Shown piece by piece: positions 1 through 11,509 of a stretch of DNA of 64,000 nucleotides (its first letter is position 1; every line of letters begins with the position of its first letter). Source of the DNA: Atrina japonica (Eukaryota > Mollusca > Bivalvia > Pterioida > Pinnidae); the NCBI GenBank assembly GCA_030159075.1, contig BROG01000047.1, positions 423,501-487,500 on the forward strand, read 5' to 3'. Under the pieces are notes generated by a model. That model was given only the letters and a program-made list of their open reading frames with translations. It made no database searches and was not told where the DNA came from. A program made the position numbers and the translations under genes.

Positions 1-27
1 ACATCCTCTTAATTTTGAAGAATTATG

Positions 28-107
28 TTTAAAATAAGAACTTAAACTCAGACGAATCTTCGAAATTTGCATTACTACTGTTACTCTAGACATAGTGAGT
101 TGTCAAA
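28..107 (+). promoter_or_regulatory. Possible core promoter and 5'UTR of the short rod transcript
   Basis: An A/T box reading tttaaaataa at 28-37 lies about 70-80 bases before the ATG, a plausible TATA-box position. No other promoter element can be supported and the window begins here, so this is weak and positional only. Confidence 0.25.
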
Positions 108-160
108 ATGGCTTACAGTCGGCGATATTCGAGTAGCCCCGTTTTTGCTGTGGCTGGATC
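108..160 (+). CDS. Short rod gene coding exon 1: isoform-specific head
   Basis: Encodes [18 protein letters not shown]; the last Ser codon is split TC|A by the intron. The donor is GTAAGT at 161. The head is non-helical and rich in Ser, Arg and Tyr, unlike the acidic or charged heptads that follow. The frame is open from the ATG through the donor and matches the phase of exon 2 exactly, which supports this as a true first coding exon. Confidence 0.72.
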
Positions 161-3100
161 GTAAGTAGTGTTTGTTTACTTTGTTTTGGAATTATATTGT
201 AGATATTCTAGTATTCAAAACGCATTATGTTTATCATTCAAATACCGTATTTAATTGCTTTAGCCGTTTGAAATAATATATGTGTTGGGCATACATCCGA
301 AACGCCTAAAGATACCGTTAAAGCATTTATCACAGTTGCAAAAAGAGTAAATGTCTAGATCTTGGCTAAATTAATTTGATTCTTTATTATTGTTTGTATT
401 TGTAATTATTAACTTTAATGTCTCATACAATTTTCCAGAAAGAGCAGCGCACGTGCAATTGAAGAACTCCAGCGTACATTGGTTGAAGTTGAGACCCGTT
501 ACAAGACTGAGATCACTCGTATCAAGAAGAAATATGAAACAGACATCCGTGAACTCGAAGCTGCCCTTGACAACGCCAACAGGGCTAATGCAGAATACCT
601 TAAACAAATCAAATCCCTGCAACACAGAGTCAAGGTGAGTCAATTTTCTCCATCCAGACAGTAAATTTGTAGTGAAAAGAAAATCTATTTTGTGGTTACA
701 TTTCATATTCATTTTTATATCTGTACGAATTATTGATGTTCTAACAAATTGTGTACATTCTTTTTATTAAAAAATTAGTATAATACGTTTGAATCAATTG
801 TTTTCGTATCAAATAAACACTAACTCATTTGGTTTCATACAAACAAGATAAATAGATATTGATTGAAATAAATGCCCACCTAGCCCCCCCCCCCCGCAAA
901 ATTTGTAGAAGTATTAAATTTCTAAATAGAATTACCAATCAATGCAAGTTTGAAGACTATGTATTAATAGTTCAATATAACTTCATGTGATCTAACTTCC
1001 GTTAACAATTTTATTCATCAAGGAAAATAAATTAAATGAAGTGGTTACTTTGGTTACGAATGTACAATAGCTGGATGGAATGGATCTTTAAAACAAAGTT
1101 TTAGTATTACCTTAGGCAACGATATAAATAAGAAATGTTAGTGATAGCTCAGTTCTGATAACCGCTTGGTGTTTAGGTATAACGGAACACTCACATACAC
1201 TGACGTCATACATTCCACTCGTTTTTCATGAATATCTATATATAGTGCAAGAATTCAGCTTCTGTAGAACTTTTGATGCCTGATGCCAGTAATCTTTCAA
1301 CGCTGCGTTCTTCGGAAAGGAGTGGGCCGATAATGAATACAAAGATTTATATTATAAAGTACAGAATTCTTTTAAAATCTGCATGCAAAAAGGAGCCAAC
1401 AGATTTATGATTATTTAGACATTTTTTAAGATTAAACCGAAATAAGATTTTGGTATGCCGTCATTTACTTATCTATAAAGAAGTACAGAAACAAAAATGA
1501 TTAAGATTAGAATATGAAATGAAATATTTGTTTGTAGATGACAAATTAAAGGTAATTTAGTACTTAATTTTACTGCCATGAAATGCCTTATGATGGTTTG
1601 GGTTACTTTTTAAATCATATCTTTCTTTATAATAGGACTTGGAATCCGCCCTGGAAGATACTCAACGCCAACTGGATGATGCCCGCTCCCAACTTTCACT
1701 TTCAGAGAGGAAACGCATTGCCCTCCAACAGGAACTCGACGACTGCAGATCCCTTTTGGATTCCGTAAGTAGATATGTATATCTCCGGATAGAGACAATT
1801 CATATGTAAATATAATCCGATTATCTAGTTAAACTTGATTTATTCCCCTTTTATTTCATTTCACATATTATATGCAAATAATTGCAGGCCGAAAGAGCAC
1901 GCAAGAATGCCGAAAACGAATTGGGAGAAACATCTGCCCGTCTTACCGAAGTCCAGCTCCAGGTCACCGTCCTCACAAACGACAAACGCCGTATGGAAGC
2001 CGACATCAGCGCAATGCAGAGCGATTTGGATGAAGCCCTTAACGCTCAGAGAGCCGCTGAGGAACGTGCCGACCGCCTTCAATCCGAAGTCAACAGACTG
2101 GCTGAAGAACTCCGTCAAGAGCAAGAAAACTACAAGAATGCTGAAAGCCTCCGCAAACAACTCGAAATTGAAATCCGTGAAATCACCGTAAGATTAGAAG
2201 AGGCTGAAGCATTTGCCCAGAGAGAAGGAAAGAGACAGATTGCCAAACTTCAAGCCAGAGTGAGTTCATTGTGATTTGTTCGAAAATATAAATTCAAAGT
2301 AAAAACCAATAGATCAATACATAACAAAAAGAAAGAATTGAAAATATGATAGTAAACAAAGAGTAAATAACCTATTAACATTTAATTACACTCCCATTTC
2401 TTACAAGGAATGATATCATATTTACTTATCTATTTAACAAGTAATAATGTATACCCGGAAATGTTCGCTCTCGTTTAATTTTAGCCCGTAGATGAAACGG
2501 TGAATGTTATCTATGAGACTTCTCTTTAGAAAAAAGGGCGAAAATAATCCGTAGAGGGATTTCCAGATATATAGTATATTGTATATTATACACATTGTCA
2601 TGTTTAGCAATTGGTATCATGATTTTTTCCCCTGAATTTTTTATATATTTAATTTATATCCACCACAGATCCGTGATTTGGAAGCCGAGTTGGAAGGTGA
2701 ACAGAGACGCCTCAGAGAAACAGCAGCTAATATGCGTAAATACGAACGTCAATACAAAGAGGTTCTGACCCAAGCTGATGATGATCGTCGTCAATGCGCA
2801 GAATTAACAAGTCTTGTAGACCAACTCACAATCAAAGTCAAAACATACAAAAGACAGATTGATGAGGCAGTAAGTGATCTCGTTTTGTCTAGTTCATTTA
2901 GTCTGGTAATTTATACATGCGTTTCCGTAATACGATATGAAAAATATCAGATATCAAAGTATAAATCTTTAGGTTGTCCAGGATATAGATACAAATCTAG
3001 TAAAACTGGACAAACACGGACCACTGGAAATCAAGAGGTGGGATCAGGTGCCATGGAGGAGTAAGCATCCCCTGTCGACCGGTCACACAGTCCATGACTG

Positions 3101-3646
3101 ATGTACTGGTGTGATCCAACTTCATTCTTGATCAATTTTATCTATCATTATAATTGTGGTTTAAAGCACGTTTTGCACGAGTGCCGAAAGTAAAAGTTTT
3201 AAGAACTATTTAAATATGTATCATCAGAATGTAAATTTTGGACTTTGAAATAACATGTTTAAGTTCAATAGTTTACGTAAAAGCGAAATAACACATGACC
3301 AGAATAATGGAAATTGTAACTTTCTAGAACCCAGGTATGCATTTCTTATTTCGATATTTGAAAGAGTGACAGCTCAATTGAAATCAGAAAAAAAAAAACT
3401 TAATTCAATATATATAGATCTATACACATTCACAATTAAAATTCTTTAAACGAAAATACTATGCACTTATTTCTTTTATTATAGGAGGATGTAGCTAACC
3501 TTACAATGAATAAGTACAGAAAGGCTCAACAATTGATAGAAGAAGCTGAACACCGTGCCGACAGTGCTGAGAAAAATCTTGCCGCTGTTCGTAGGACGAG
3601 ATCAATGTCGGTTACCCGGGAGATGACCAAAATCATTAAGCTTTAA
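108..3646 (+). CDS. Short paramyosin (mini-paramyosin-like) rod protein, six coding exons
   Basis: Exons 108-160, 439-634, 1636-1764, 1888-2259, 2669-2869 and 3485-3646 join in frame to 370 codons plus TAA. The product is almost entirely heptad coiled coil ([20 protein letters not shown] in exon 2, [20 protein letters not shown] across exons 4/5, [14 protein letters not shown] across exons 5/6). It ends in a basic, Ser-rich tail ([18 protein letters not shown]). The motifs fit the C-terminal third of paramyosin better than the myosin heavy-chain tail. Paramyosin forms the core of invertebrate thick filaments. Full-length paramyosin is about 850-880 residues, so this is either a short product from an internal promoter, as with insect miniparamyosin, or a short paralogue. 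The 18-residue head [18 protein letters not shown] holds RRYS, a PKA-type site. The ATG has a good context (aaaATGg). Exons of a longer isoform would lie left of the window. Myosin rod/myorod is the main alternative. Confidence 0.82.
439..634 (+). CDS. Short rod gene coding exon 2
   Basis: Acceptor ttttccag ends at 438 and donor GTGAGT starts at 635. It completes the split Ser codon and gives 65 further codons, beginning [14 protein letters not shown] and ending IKSLQHRVK. Heptad spacing begins here. The segment EITRIKKKY is the most paramyosin-like stretch of the exon. Confidence 0.88.
1636..1764 (+). CDS. Short rod gene coding exon 3
   Basis: Acceptor ends at 1635 (ataatag); donor GTAAGT at 1765. 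There are 43 whole codons, phase 0 at both ends, starting [20 protein letters not shown]. Coiled coil throughout. Confidence 0.9.
1888..2259 (+). CDS. Short rod gene coding exon 4
   Basis: Acceptor attgcag ends at 1887; donor GTGAGT at 2260. There are 124 codons, phase 0, starting [20 protein letters not shown]. This is the longest rod exon and has very regular heptads and no Pro. Confidence 0.92.
2669..2869 (+). CDS. Short rod gene coding exon 5
   Basis: Acceptor ccaccacag ends at 2668; donor GTAAGT at 2870. There are 67 codons, phase 0, starting [20 protein letters not shown] and ending YKRQIDEA. The KTYKRQ segment is shared by paramyosin and myosin tails. Confidence 0.91.
3485..3646 (+). 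CDS. Short rod gene last coding exon with stop codon
   Basis: Acceptor ends at 3484 (attatag). Encodes 53 residues from [18 protein letters not shown], then a basic tail with [10 protein letters not shown], ending IIKL and TAA at 3644-3646. The Ser/Arg tail after the coiled coil is the usual place for phosphorylation in paramyosins (family knowledge; the site itself is inferred). Confidence 0.9.
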   Translation, partial: EDVANLTMNKYRKAQQLIEEAEHRADSAEKNLAAVRRTRSMSVTREMTKIIKL

Positions 3647-4864
3647 ATTTAAGTGTAAGTATACAGATTGTACTATACGATGGAATTAAAAGGGTTATCA
3701 TGTGGGGGTTACATACTGTTAATACACTGCAATAATCAAAAGAGGCCAATTGTTGTTAGAAATATGAGTTTTTAAAAAAAAAAAAAAGAAATGTAACAGT
3801 AATTTCAGAATATTTTGAAAGAGAGATAAGACATTTACTTAAAGGAATACTATGATTATGAAACTAACATAATGTCAGAGTTACAGTTTAGCTAAAAAGG
3901 AAATCAAAACGAATACTCAAGACGATGTTTTGTCAGTAAGACTACATCAGTTGAACTCGAATTAAACACAAATGTAGCATTCCAGGTATAGGCGGCAGGT
4001 TCGTTTCCTTCCTTCAGATGAGACAGTAAAAACCGAGGTCCCGTGTTACAGTAGGTGACGGCACGTTAAAGAACCCTCACCGCTCAATGGCCATAAGTGC
4101 CGAGCATAGGCCAAAATTTGAAGCCCTTCACCGGCATTTGGTGTGACGCATGCACATAAGTGAAAGATTCTTGAGCGGGAAGTTAACAACAATATAAACA
4201 AACAAACAATATACATGTATATGATTACAAACATGTAGCTTTTATGTTTTATCAGAATTCTTATATATTTTTTTTTCTTGTTTCAGACATTATTTTAGAG
4301 TTGACATCATCAATACTCAACAGACATTGTAATTCGCGCAACGCTGTGTAAATGTTGATAAAGAAAAAGACTAAATTCCGAAATTTCCCTTAATTTATTG
4401 TACAAAGTATTTTTATTTTTGTTATTTTATTCATGTGCTGGTGTATATAGCCAAGCGTGTTTGCTGCATGAAGGATTATTATTGTGTATAAATGATTAAG
4501 TGCAAGGAGGGTCAGAACAGCCATTGCTCGGCACGGTTGACATCGACGACAGATGGCGCTCGTAGGCCAGGTAGACATCATTTCCATCGTCTTTCCGCAT
4601 ACATAATCAAATTATGTGTATACGTAATAACGGAATCCACTGCCATCATATGATGAGTTATCATATATTATGACTTTTTAAACTGAAGCGCTCAGAGATG
4701 AAAATTGGGCTTTTATTAAACGGGATTACAAACGATACGTGCAATAGTTACTTTTTATCAATGTGATATGTTTAAGTACTACAATATATTTACAAATAGT
4801 ACTTTTTAATGTTGATTATTTTATACGAAGACAGTGTAAATTCTTGTACAAAGAAAGAAATAAA
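3647..4864 (+). other. Probable 3'UTR with one intron and poly(A) signal
   Basis: A strong donor GTAAGT starts at 3655, eight bases after the stop. A pyrimidine-rich acceptor (tttcttgtttcag) ends at 4286. A UTR exon from 4287 would run to an AATAAA at 4859-4864. The putative intron holds a SINE fragment (3985-4195), which suits intron rather than UTR. A second AATAAA lies near 5001. This is inferred from signals only. Confidence 0.5.
3985..4195 (-). mobile_element. Dispersed SINE-like fragment, family B
   Basis: Read on the - strand this contains tcaagaatctttcactta, a segment on the Gly-rich 'atgccggtgaagggcttcaa' theme, and a tail ending with tactgtctcatctgaagg. The same blocks recur at 29725-29870 and 45757-45958 on the + strand. 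No coding capacity. Presumably a short non-autonomous retroelement. Confidence 0.6.
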
Positions 4865-4899
4865 CGAGGTTAGGACTGTTCAACTATGAGATATATGTC

Positions 4900-7540
4900 T
4901 TTCATTATAGTTAAACATTTACTGGTTACGTTTGGGTTTATGTACAGTTCATTATTTACAGTCAACAACTTCAATTCCAGAAGTGCCTCGAACGTATAAA
5001 TAAATCGTTGTATGTTTCCCTTTGCTAACAATAAATTCCGTCACTGTTGCTTGTAATAAGAATTTGTTTTCAATGGACATTTAGAAAAGACCGTTCTGGA
5101 ACCTCATTGGCTGCTTATTGATACATTTGATATCTCACAGCCTTAGTTATTTTGCTACATTTTCGGTGTTTTCGCTGAAAATGAGGTTCCAGGTTGGTCT
5201 GTGGACAGAAAAGGAAGCATTTTGATGTATTTATACATAAAAGCTGAATTATATTGTATCTCTTCAATATCTCGTGTTGTTCGTTCATTTCTTATAGAGA
5301 TACATGCTTGTATCTCATCTGATAAGAGAGATATTTAGAAATTAAACACTATAACCAATCAATTGCTTTGATATTGCACCAAAAGTCGCGTCTTCACTGT
5401 TTGTTTGATATAGAATCATAAAAAAGGATGATTCAATATATCTCACAGAAATCGAAGTGTTCTCAAATAATGCATATCAGTAATACACTAGATCGATGTC
5501 GGTTGAAAAATGTTTATTATCAAATGAAGATAAACATAATGGTCAAACTCTAAACTAATTCAACACTTAAATATAAATCTTTTTCAAATGACTTGTAGAA
5601 TTAAACCATACTGGTCAGTGAACGGTAGCCAGCTATGACAAGATTTCGGCTATATAGAACACGGTTTTGTGAGATTTTGTTTAGATCAATCATCTGCTGA
5701 TGAACACTTTTCTTAAACAGAAGGAAAAAAGATATTATCGAGGTATACACTGAAGTTTTAGTAAATACGAAATCACAACATAGCCGGCTACTGGACCCCG
5801 ACATATAAAACACAATAGTATTAGTCATATCAGAAACTGATTTACCTTCCTCTGAAGCAATAGCAGTATTTAGCACATAGACAAAACAATTACTGCACAA
5901 AATGTCTCAGATAGACCTTAAAGTTATCATATCATCTTTTAAACAAATTAAATAAATGAAAACAAAAATTAAAGGTTTAAAAAATCCCCAGTGTTTGGCT
6001 TCCATTGATGAACATATTTGTTCTGCTTTCTGAATAGAAAAAGGCCTGCTATAAGGATAATCCGTTGAATATGATTTCAATGTAAATTGAGTGCTTCACA
6101 GCGATTTCAAATGATCAAATTAGCTATTTTCTTTTACCAAAAGTAAATATTTCTAAAGAACTTCTTTCTCACCTAGAAGTCAGAAAAATCAAGATCAATT
6201 TGTGAAGGAAAAGATAACGAAAGTTGACCGAATTGTGGTACATGTCTAATGTACAGTTGAAAAGGATAAAAGACAACAACTACAACCATACTAAGAAAAC
6301 GTATAAACCAGGTACATCAGGCAGATGGTGAATAGATACAACATCGCTAGTGCTTGTCATCGCTTTAAACAAACGTGGACTAATTTTAACAAAACTCACG
6401 TAACACTGCACAGACAGTCAATTACTGTATAACTGAATCATGTAGAAGAAAAAAAAACATGGCGATAATTGTTCTGGCTGCAAAAAATTAGACGAGGCAG
6501 ACTAGCATGTGTATGACTAGCTTCGAGGTTATTTGAGTATTAATGGTGTCCGTGTTATTGCTGGCCGGTCATCGGACCCTGACTGGTAGTGTATACGATC
6601 GCACGCCAGATTACGAAACAATGATCTCGCAGCAGAAATGGAAACAACCTCTAGTGGAGAGACTACCACTGGACCAGCTTGTATCAACTTAGACTGTTAT
6701 TTTTTTCAAACGCATTTCTATATTGTTTATTTATCAATCGCTGTAGTCACCTAAAACAATAAATAGTATGGCCTACTGTTACAATTCAGAAATGATCAAT
6801 TTGATATTGCATGTAAAATTATTGTAAAAGTTTTACACTGAATCATACATTCCAGAATTCTAACAGTGGATTTTACTTTTCTGTGGAATGGGTTAATCTT
6901 AACATGGCTACAAGGGTTGAAAAGTTAAAACAGATTGTGTATTTGCCTATTACACTGATTACTGGGAGATATCTGTAAATGTGATATATATACTTACTAA
7001 GATCAGTGCAAGGGTAAACAATGTTCAGGTTTAACAGAATACATCTGTTGATAGATACAGTCAGTACATATGCACCTAATCAATGTTATGAGAATGACAA
7101 TACGACTATTCTCAAAACAATTGTCTGCACGCGCTGGCTTACTTTTGTCATAACAACATGTTTTACCGACGGACGATACAGAACAATATAATTAACCGGT
7201 GTGTACTCCGTGCAACTGTATGTGAACGACCACTTTCTTCATTGGTACACATATGGTACACATAATGACAATTATCTCGCCATAATCTAATTTCCCTGAT
7301 ATTGCACATCTGTTGCACTTTTCTGAATGGACACACACACCTTTGTCTTGTATAAAAGTCAGTATCGTATGTTATCACATACATGTTGTTTAAAGCACAG
7401 AAATGCATACGAAATAAATGTAAGATAATGCAGGGATGCACATGAAATAAAAACAATTATCAGACAACTAATCTACACAAACGTTCGAATCATAAAGATT
7501 CCATATCCATACAGTTACACCTGTCATACTTTTGAATTTT
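4900..7540. other. Intergenic; no gene seen
   Basis: A/T-rich sequence between the two convergent genes. Open frames are short (under 100 codons), have no recognisable domain and no linked splice sites in phase. Nothing repeated within the window was noticed here. Confidence 0.6.
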
Positions 7541-7543
7541 AAA

Positions 7544-7788
7544 TGTTACTTTACGCCATACTCAACATTTTTCAGTTACATGGTGGCGGTCCGTTTTTAA
7601 TGGCGGAGGAGAGCATCCGGTTACAATACACCCGGGAAGAGACCACCGGCATTCCGCAAGAAGTAAACTGGCAAAATTTCTCACAAAATCAGCTTAAGTT
7701 CCAGAGAGACTCGAACCTGCGCTGACAGGAATTGAGACTTCATGATTTAAAGCGCACAGTACTCTAACCACTAGACCACGGAGACCCC
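7544..7788 (-). mobile_element. tRNA-derived SINE, family A, copy 1
   Basis: On the - strand the right end is a tRNA-like head (tggtctagtggttagagta, A-box-like; then ggttcgagtctctctgg, B-box-like). A conserved body follows (agctgattttgtgagaaatt, then a block with ggtggtctcttcccggg) and it ends at tggcgtaaagt. Several further copies lie in the window. Confidence 0.72.
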
Positions 7789-7833
7789 CCCCCACCCACC
7801 TGTCATAAGACATGACTTTGAACCATGAATTTG

Positions 7834-8070
7834 AATGGTGTTTTACGCCACAATCAACAAGTTTCCAGTTATACGGTGCCGGCCAGTTTTTAGTGGTGGG
7901 GAAAAGAACCCGGTTACAATGTATCCAAGAAGAGACCACTGGATGCTGCAAGTAAACCTTGCAAAGTTGCCTCTCGCACAAAATCAGCTTAGATTCCAAT
8001 GGGGATTGAATAGAGACAAGAGACTTCATGGTTTCAAGCGTGATGCTCTAACCACTCGGTCTTGGAGGCC
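7834..8070 (-). mobile_element. tRNA-derived SINE, family A, copy 2
   Basis: Same structure as the copy at 7544-7788 and in the same orientation 45 bp away. The head at the right end reads ccgagtggttagagcatc on the - strand and the tail ends tggcgtaaaacacc. The body is less diverged than copy 1. Confidence 0.75.
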
Positions 8071-8161
8071 GGATTTGATGAACTATGATCATATTAATCC
8101 GCGTAGAAAGAAAAATCATGACATGATATGTCTGCCTCCAGTACCACTTCATCATTACTGT

Positions 8162-8270
8162 CATGTTACCACTTTTTGATTTATCAGTGGTTTTACCAAA
8201 AAATTGGTAACATGATAATGTTACCCACTTTTTGGCAAAATCCCTGGTAAATCAAAAAGTGGAAACATGA
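8162..8270. repeat. 109-bp foldback (imperfect palindrome)
   Basis: Arms of about 49 bases pair across a loop of about 10 bases (catgataatg). The outer 22 bases (catgttaccactttttgat and on) match the complement of the right end with one mismatch; the inner part has about six. Probably a tiny MITE or foldback element; a small-RNA hairpin cannot be excluded. Confidence 0.65.
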
Positions 8271-9047
8271 TATTACATAACTCAAAAATCAGACCGACAG
8301 AACGATGAAAATACCAATCAGAAGTATATGTAGACAGATTATTCCAAAAACAAAAAGATAAAAACAGCCATTCTCACAGACGGTATTAAAACAATATATA
8401 CCATATCTCCTAGCAACAGATGAATATATATATATATATATATATTTAACTTATCAATGTAAATGTATGTTTCAGATATTTACATGAGGAATTATAAAGT
8501 ATTGCATAATAATTATTGCAATCTCTTATGAATGTGCCTTCCATTTCTTTGATCTATAGAAATATTTCATTTATAACAAATGTGCAAGTTGTATACTGAG
8601 ATATAAACCCATCCATTAAACACAATAAGGTACATCAATGCCAAAACTCTTTGTTACACATTCAAGTTACTAGAACGAGCAAACGTTCAGTGAAGTGCCC
8701 TGTGCATTCGAATATGATCAACTTACATAACTATTAGAATTTTGTTTCAAACACCAAGAAGAAAAGAAGGTGTTTTGCACGTGTCATCCCTAAGATATCG
8801 TCGAAAATACAGAAACCTGAAGACAGTTCATACTTATTGTGCGTCAGGAATTGTTTCGGGCAAAGGAAGCGATCAGCAGTAGAAAGTAGAGAATCAGCAG
8901 ATCCGAATACTCCGATCGCGGAAGAGTATATAACTATACAAAATAACCAGAAATAAGAATTTTTTGTAGTTTGGGGATGGGTACAGAACTGTTCAGCATA
9001 CGAAAAACAGCTGTTTGTAGTTCGCAGAGGACTTTTCTAAATTTTAA
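8271..9047. other. Intergenic; short (TA)n only
   Basis: Apart from a short TA tract at about 8424-8446, no repeat or gene signal was found. Confidence 0.55.
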
Positions 9048-9283
9048 AATGGTGTTTTACGCCATTCAACAATTTTCAGTCATATGGTGGCAACCAGTAT
9101 GTAATGGTGGAGGAGAGAGCCCGGTTACATTGCACACGGGAAGAGACCTTCCGCATGTAAACTGGCAAACTTTCTCATTAAAAAAAACAGCTTAGGTTCC
9201 AGCGGGACTCAAACCTACGCTGATCAGAGGCGAGAGACTTGATGGTTCAAAGCGCGATGCTCTAACCACTCGGCCAGTGCAGA
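9048..9283 (-). mobile_element. tRNA-derived SINE, family A, copy 3
   Basis: The tail tggcgtaaaacacc is at the left and the head (ccgagtggttagagcatc) at the right, both read on the - strand. It includes the body landmark ccggttaca near 9120 on the + strand. Confidence 0.72.
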
Positions 9284-10536
9284 AGTAGCCTACAAATATC
9301 AGTCGTATGTCGACATATATTACAATTTTTGAAATGTATTACAGAATAAGTGCATCTTTATATCATACATTTCCCTCTGTGTAATGTAACTGCTTTACCC
9401 AGAGAAATAATGTAAGAATATCTAACTACCAATACAGATTAGGCAAGTTTATTTTCTCGGTTGACCTACTTTTCTCTTCGGGAATGATATATATACTAAA
9501 AATTCTTCCGATAATATTAGTTTTTGTTTCAAAGAAGAAAAGTTTTCATTATCGGTCGGAAGAGATGTAAAACTGCGCGCACTTAGACTTAGATTAAATT
9601 TTGTATAAGTAATTAGTACAACTAATAATCATACTAATTCCACCGTATGTTATGTCATGTTTCAGAACTTACATCATATATATACATTTATTGCCCAGGT
9701 GCTTCCGATTCTCTTAGTCAGTCTGTCTCGATACGGAATACCATTCATAGCTGATCTTTATTATAAAAGTGTTCTCCACAAATACCGATAAGGTTAGTAA
9801 CACTCTGGCACTCAGTGGAGTGCTTACATAAGTCGGGCATAGAAATAACAAACTGCTTGTTTGTATGATAAATTGGAATGCTACGTTGCCGGAATGTAGT
9901 ACCTGTAACGTACAAAGAATCTCTTGCAAGTCCCGCGTTATAGACATAAGATATAACAGTACTGTATTGATGATTCACAGAACAACAGATTTGTGAAATC
10001 GACATTAGCGATTACCAATCATTAACACGCGTTGTTCAGTGCTATAGGTCCTCACGATTTACTGGATCAGACTGGCGAGTATCAGTTAGTGAATGATATG
10101 AAGGTGTCCGATTGAGAACACACTGGCACCTGCTCTAAGCGGGGTTCCTTCCCATGATTCAACAGTATTTTCGTTACAGACACTGGCTCTAAAACTAAGC
10201 AGTAACAAAAAATAAATTGAATTTTCAAAATAAAAAATTTATATTTGATTTATGAACTTGTCTGTACGATGTTGTTCGACATCTGGAGCATTGGCAAAGC
10301 CTGGCTAGCCTAGGTTCCTGGCCCAATCCTCCTTCGTCGATATACTGTCAGCTTTGGCATCAGTTAGCCAGGATCCTAGGCTAAAAACCTGGCCAGTACT
10401 TGCATATTCCGTTGTGAATGGTAAGCACCCCATGCGAGTACGCAATGAAGCACAGCGATCCTGTAATAAAACAAAACTGGGCAGTTTGGAGCTGGACCAT
10501 AGCCAGACTAATGAGACTTTGGTATAAACACAACAA

Positions 10537-10539
<3 letters not shown>
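9284..10539. other. Intergenic; no gene seen
   Basis: Short overlapping open frames on the - strand near 9714-10005 have no recognised domain and no in-phase splice partners. I treat the stretch as non-coding. Confidence 0.5.

Positions 10540-10615
<76 letters not shown>
10540..10615. repeat. (TA)n microsatellite, about 76 bp
   Basis: Uninterrupted alternating A and T. It makes Tyr-Ile runs in open frames of both strands, which are not genes. Confidence 0.95.
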
Positions 10616-10616
<1 letters not shown>

Positions 10617-10786
10617 CAAAACTAATACCGACATTCAAAATTCTTTTGTGTGTTTTGGGGTTTTTTGTTTGTTTGTTTTATATCCCATAATCATTTTAAT
10701 TAAATGGAGACGTTACCAGCTAGAAGTGAAAAACTTCCAATTTGGCATATAACAATTTTAAAGCACAACAAATGCCGCGACATGGG

Positions 10787-10938
10787 ACCACAGTTTCATG
10801 TCTCGTGCTCAAACATGCGACTTCCCCTTCTTGTAAAGAGCACGTAGAGAAAAACAATCATTACCACAGTTTCATGTCTCGTGCTCAAACATGCGACTTC
10901 CCCTTCTTGTAAAGAGCATATAGAGAAAAACAACCATT
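10787..10938. repeat. 76-bp tandem duplication, two copies
   Basis: The block beginning accacagtttcatgtctcg occurs at 10787 and again at 10863, differing at only a few bases (gagcacgtag against gagcatatag). Recent local duplication. Confidence 0.85.
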
Positions 10939-11074
10939 ACCTTTTTAAAGTCTTTATATAGCTTTATATATCGTTGGTCTTAGGTGTCACTCGTTAACTG
11001 GAACTCAACCTGAGTCCCGCCACTTGCAATATAAGAATGTAAGCTTTAACAAAATGTAAGTTGATTACCAATTC

Positions 11075-11480
11075 TACTGTGTGTACAAGTAGTTAGAACA
11101 TCAATCTATAAAAAAATGGCGTACTTCACCTCAAGTGAACGCGGGTCTAAGTCCAACTGGAACCTAGTCTAATTTGTGTGAAAGTTTGCCAGTTAACTTA
11201 CGGATGGTTGGTGGTCTCTTCCCGGATACATTGTAACCGAGTTCTTTTCTCCACCGGATGGTTGGTGGTCTCTTCCCGGATACATTGTAACCGAGTTCTT
11301 TTCTCCACCGGATGGTTGGTGATCTCTTCCCGGATACATTGTAACCGAGTTATTTTCTCCACCGGACGGTTGGTGGTCTCTTCCCGGATACATTGTAACC
11401 GAGTTCTTTTCTCCACCACTAAAATTGTCCGCCACAATATGACTGAAAAATTGCTGTGTGACGTAAAACAGATTCCAAAT
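11075..11480 (+). mobile_element. Family A SINE with internal 54-bp expansion
   Basis: On the + strand a weak tRNA-like head (agtagttagaacatcaa, then gcgggtctaagtcc) is followed by tttgccagttaacttacgg. Four copies of a 54-bp body segment come next, then a tail with ccaccactaaaattgtccgc and tgacgtaaaac. Other family A copies carry that body segment once. Confidence 0.7.
11202..11417 (+). repeat. 54-bp minisatellite, four units, inside a SINE
   Basis: Each unit starts ggatggttggtggtctcttc and ends tctccacc; the four units differ by one to three bases. The period is a multiple of three, so several frames stay open on both strands. Those frames are not genes. Confidence 0.93.
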
Positions 11481-11509
11481 TCAACCAATTTTACAATTTA
11501 ATCCCGGCC

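Noticed and set aside
108..3646. Myosin heavy-chain tail or catchin/myorod instead of paramyosin
   Set aside because: Not fully excluded. The EITRIKKKY and [16 protein letters not shown] segments and the RSMSVTRE tail fit paramyosin better from memory, and myorod has a much longer rod (about 1000 residues in total).
9714..10005. Overlapping - strand frames of 77-86 codons
   Set aside because: Two frames overlap over the same bases, no domain, no partner exons.
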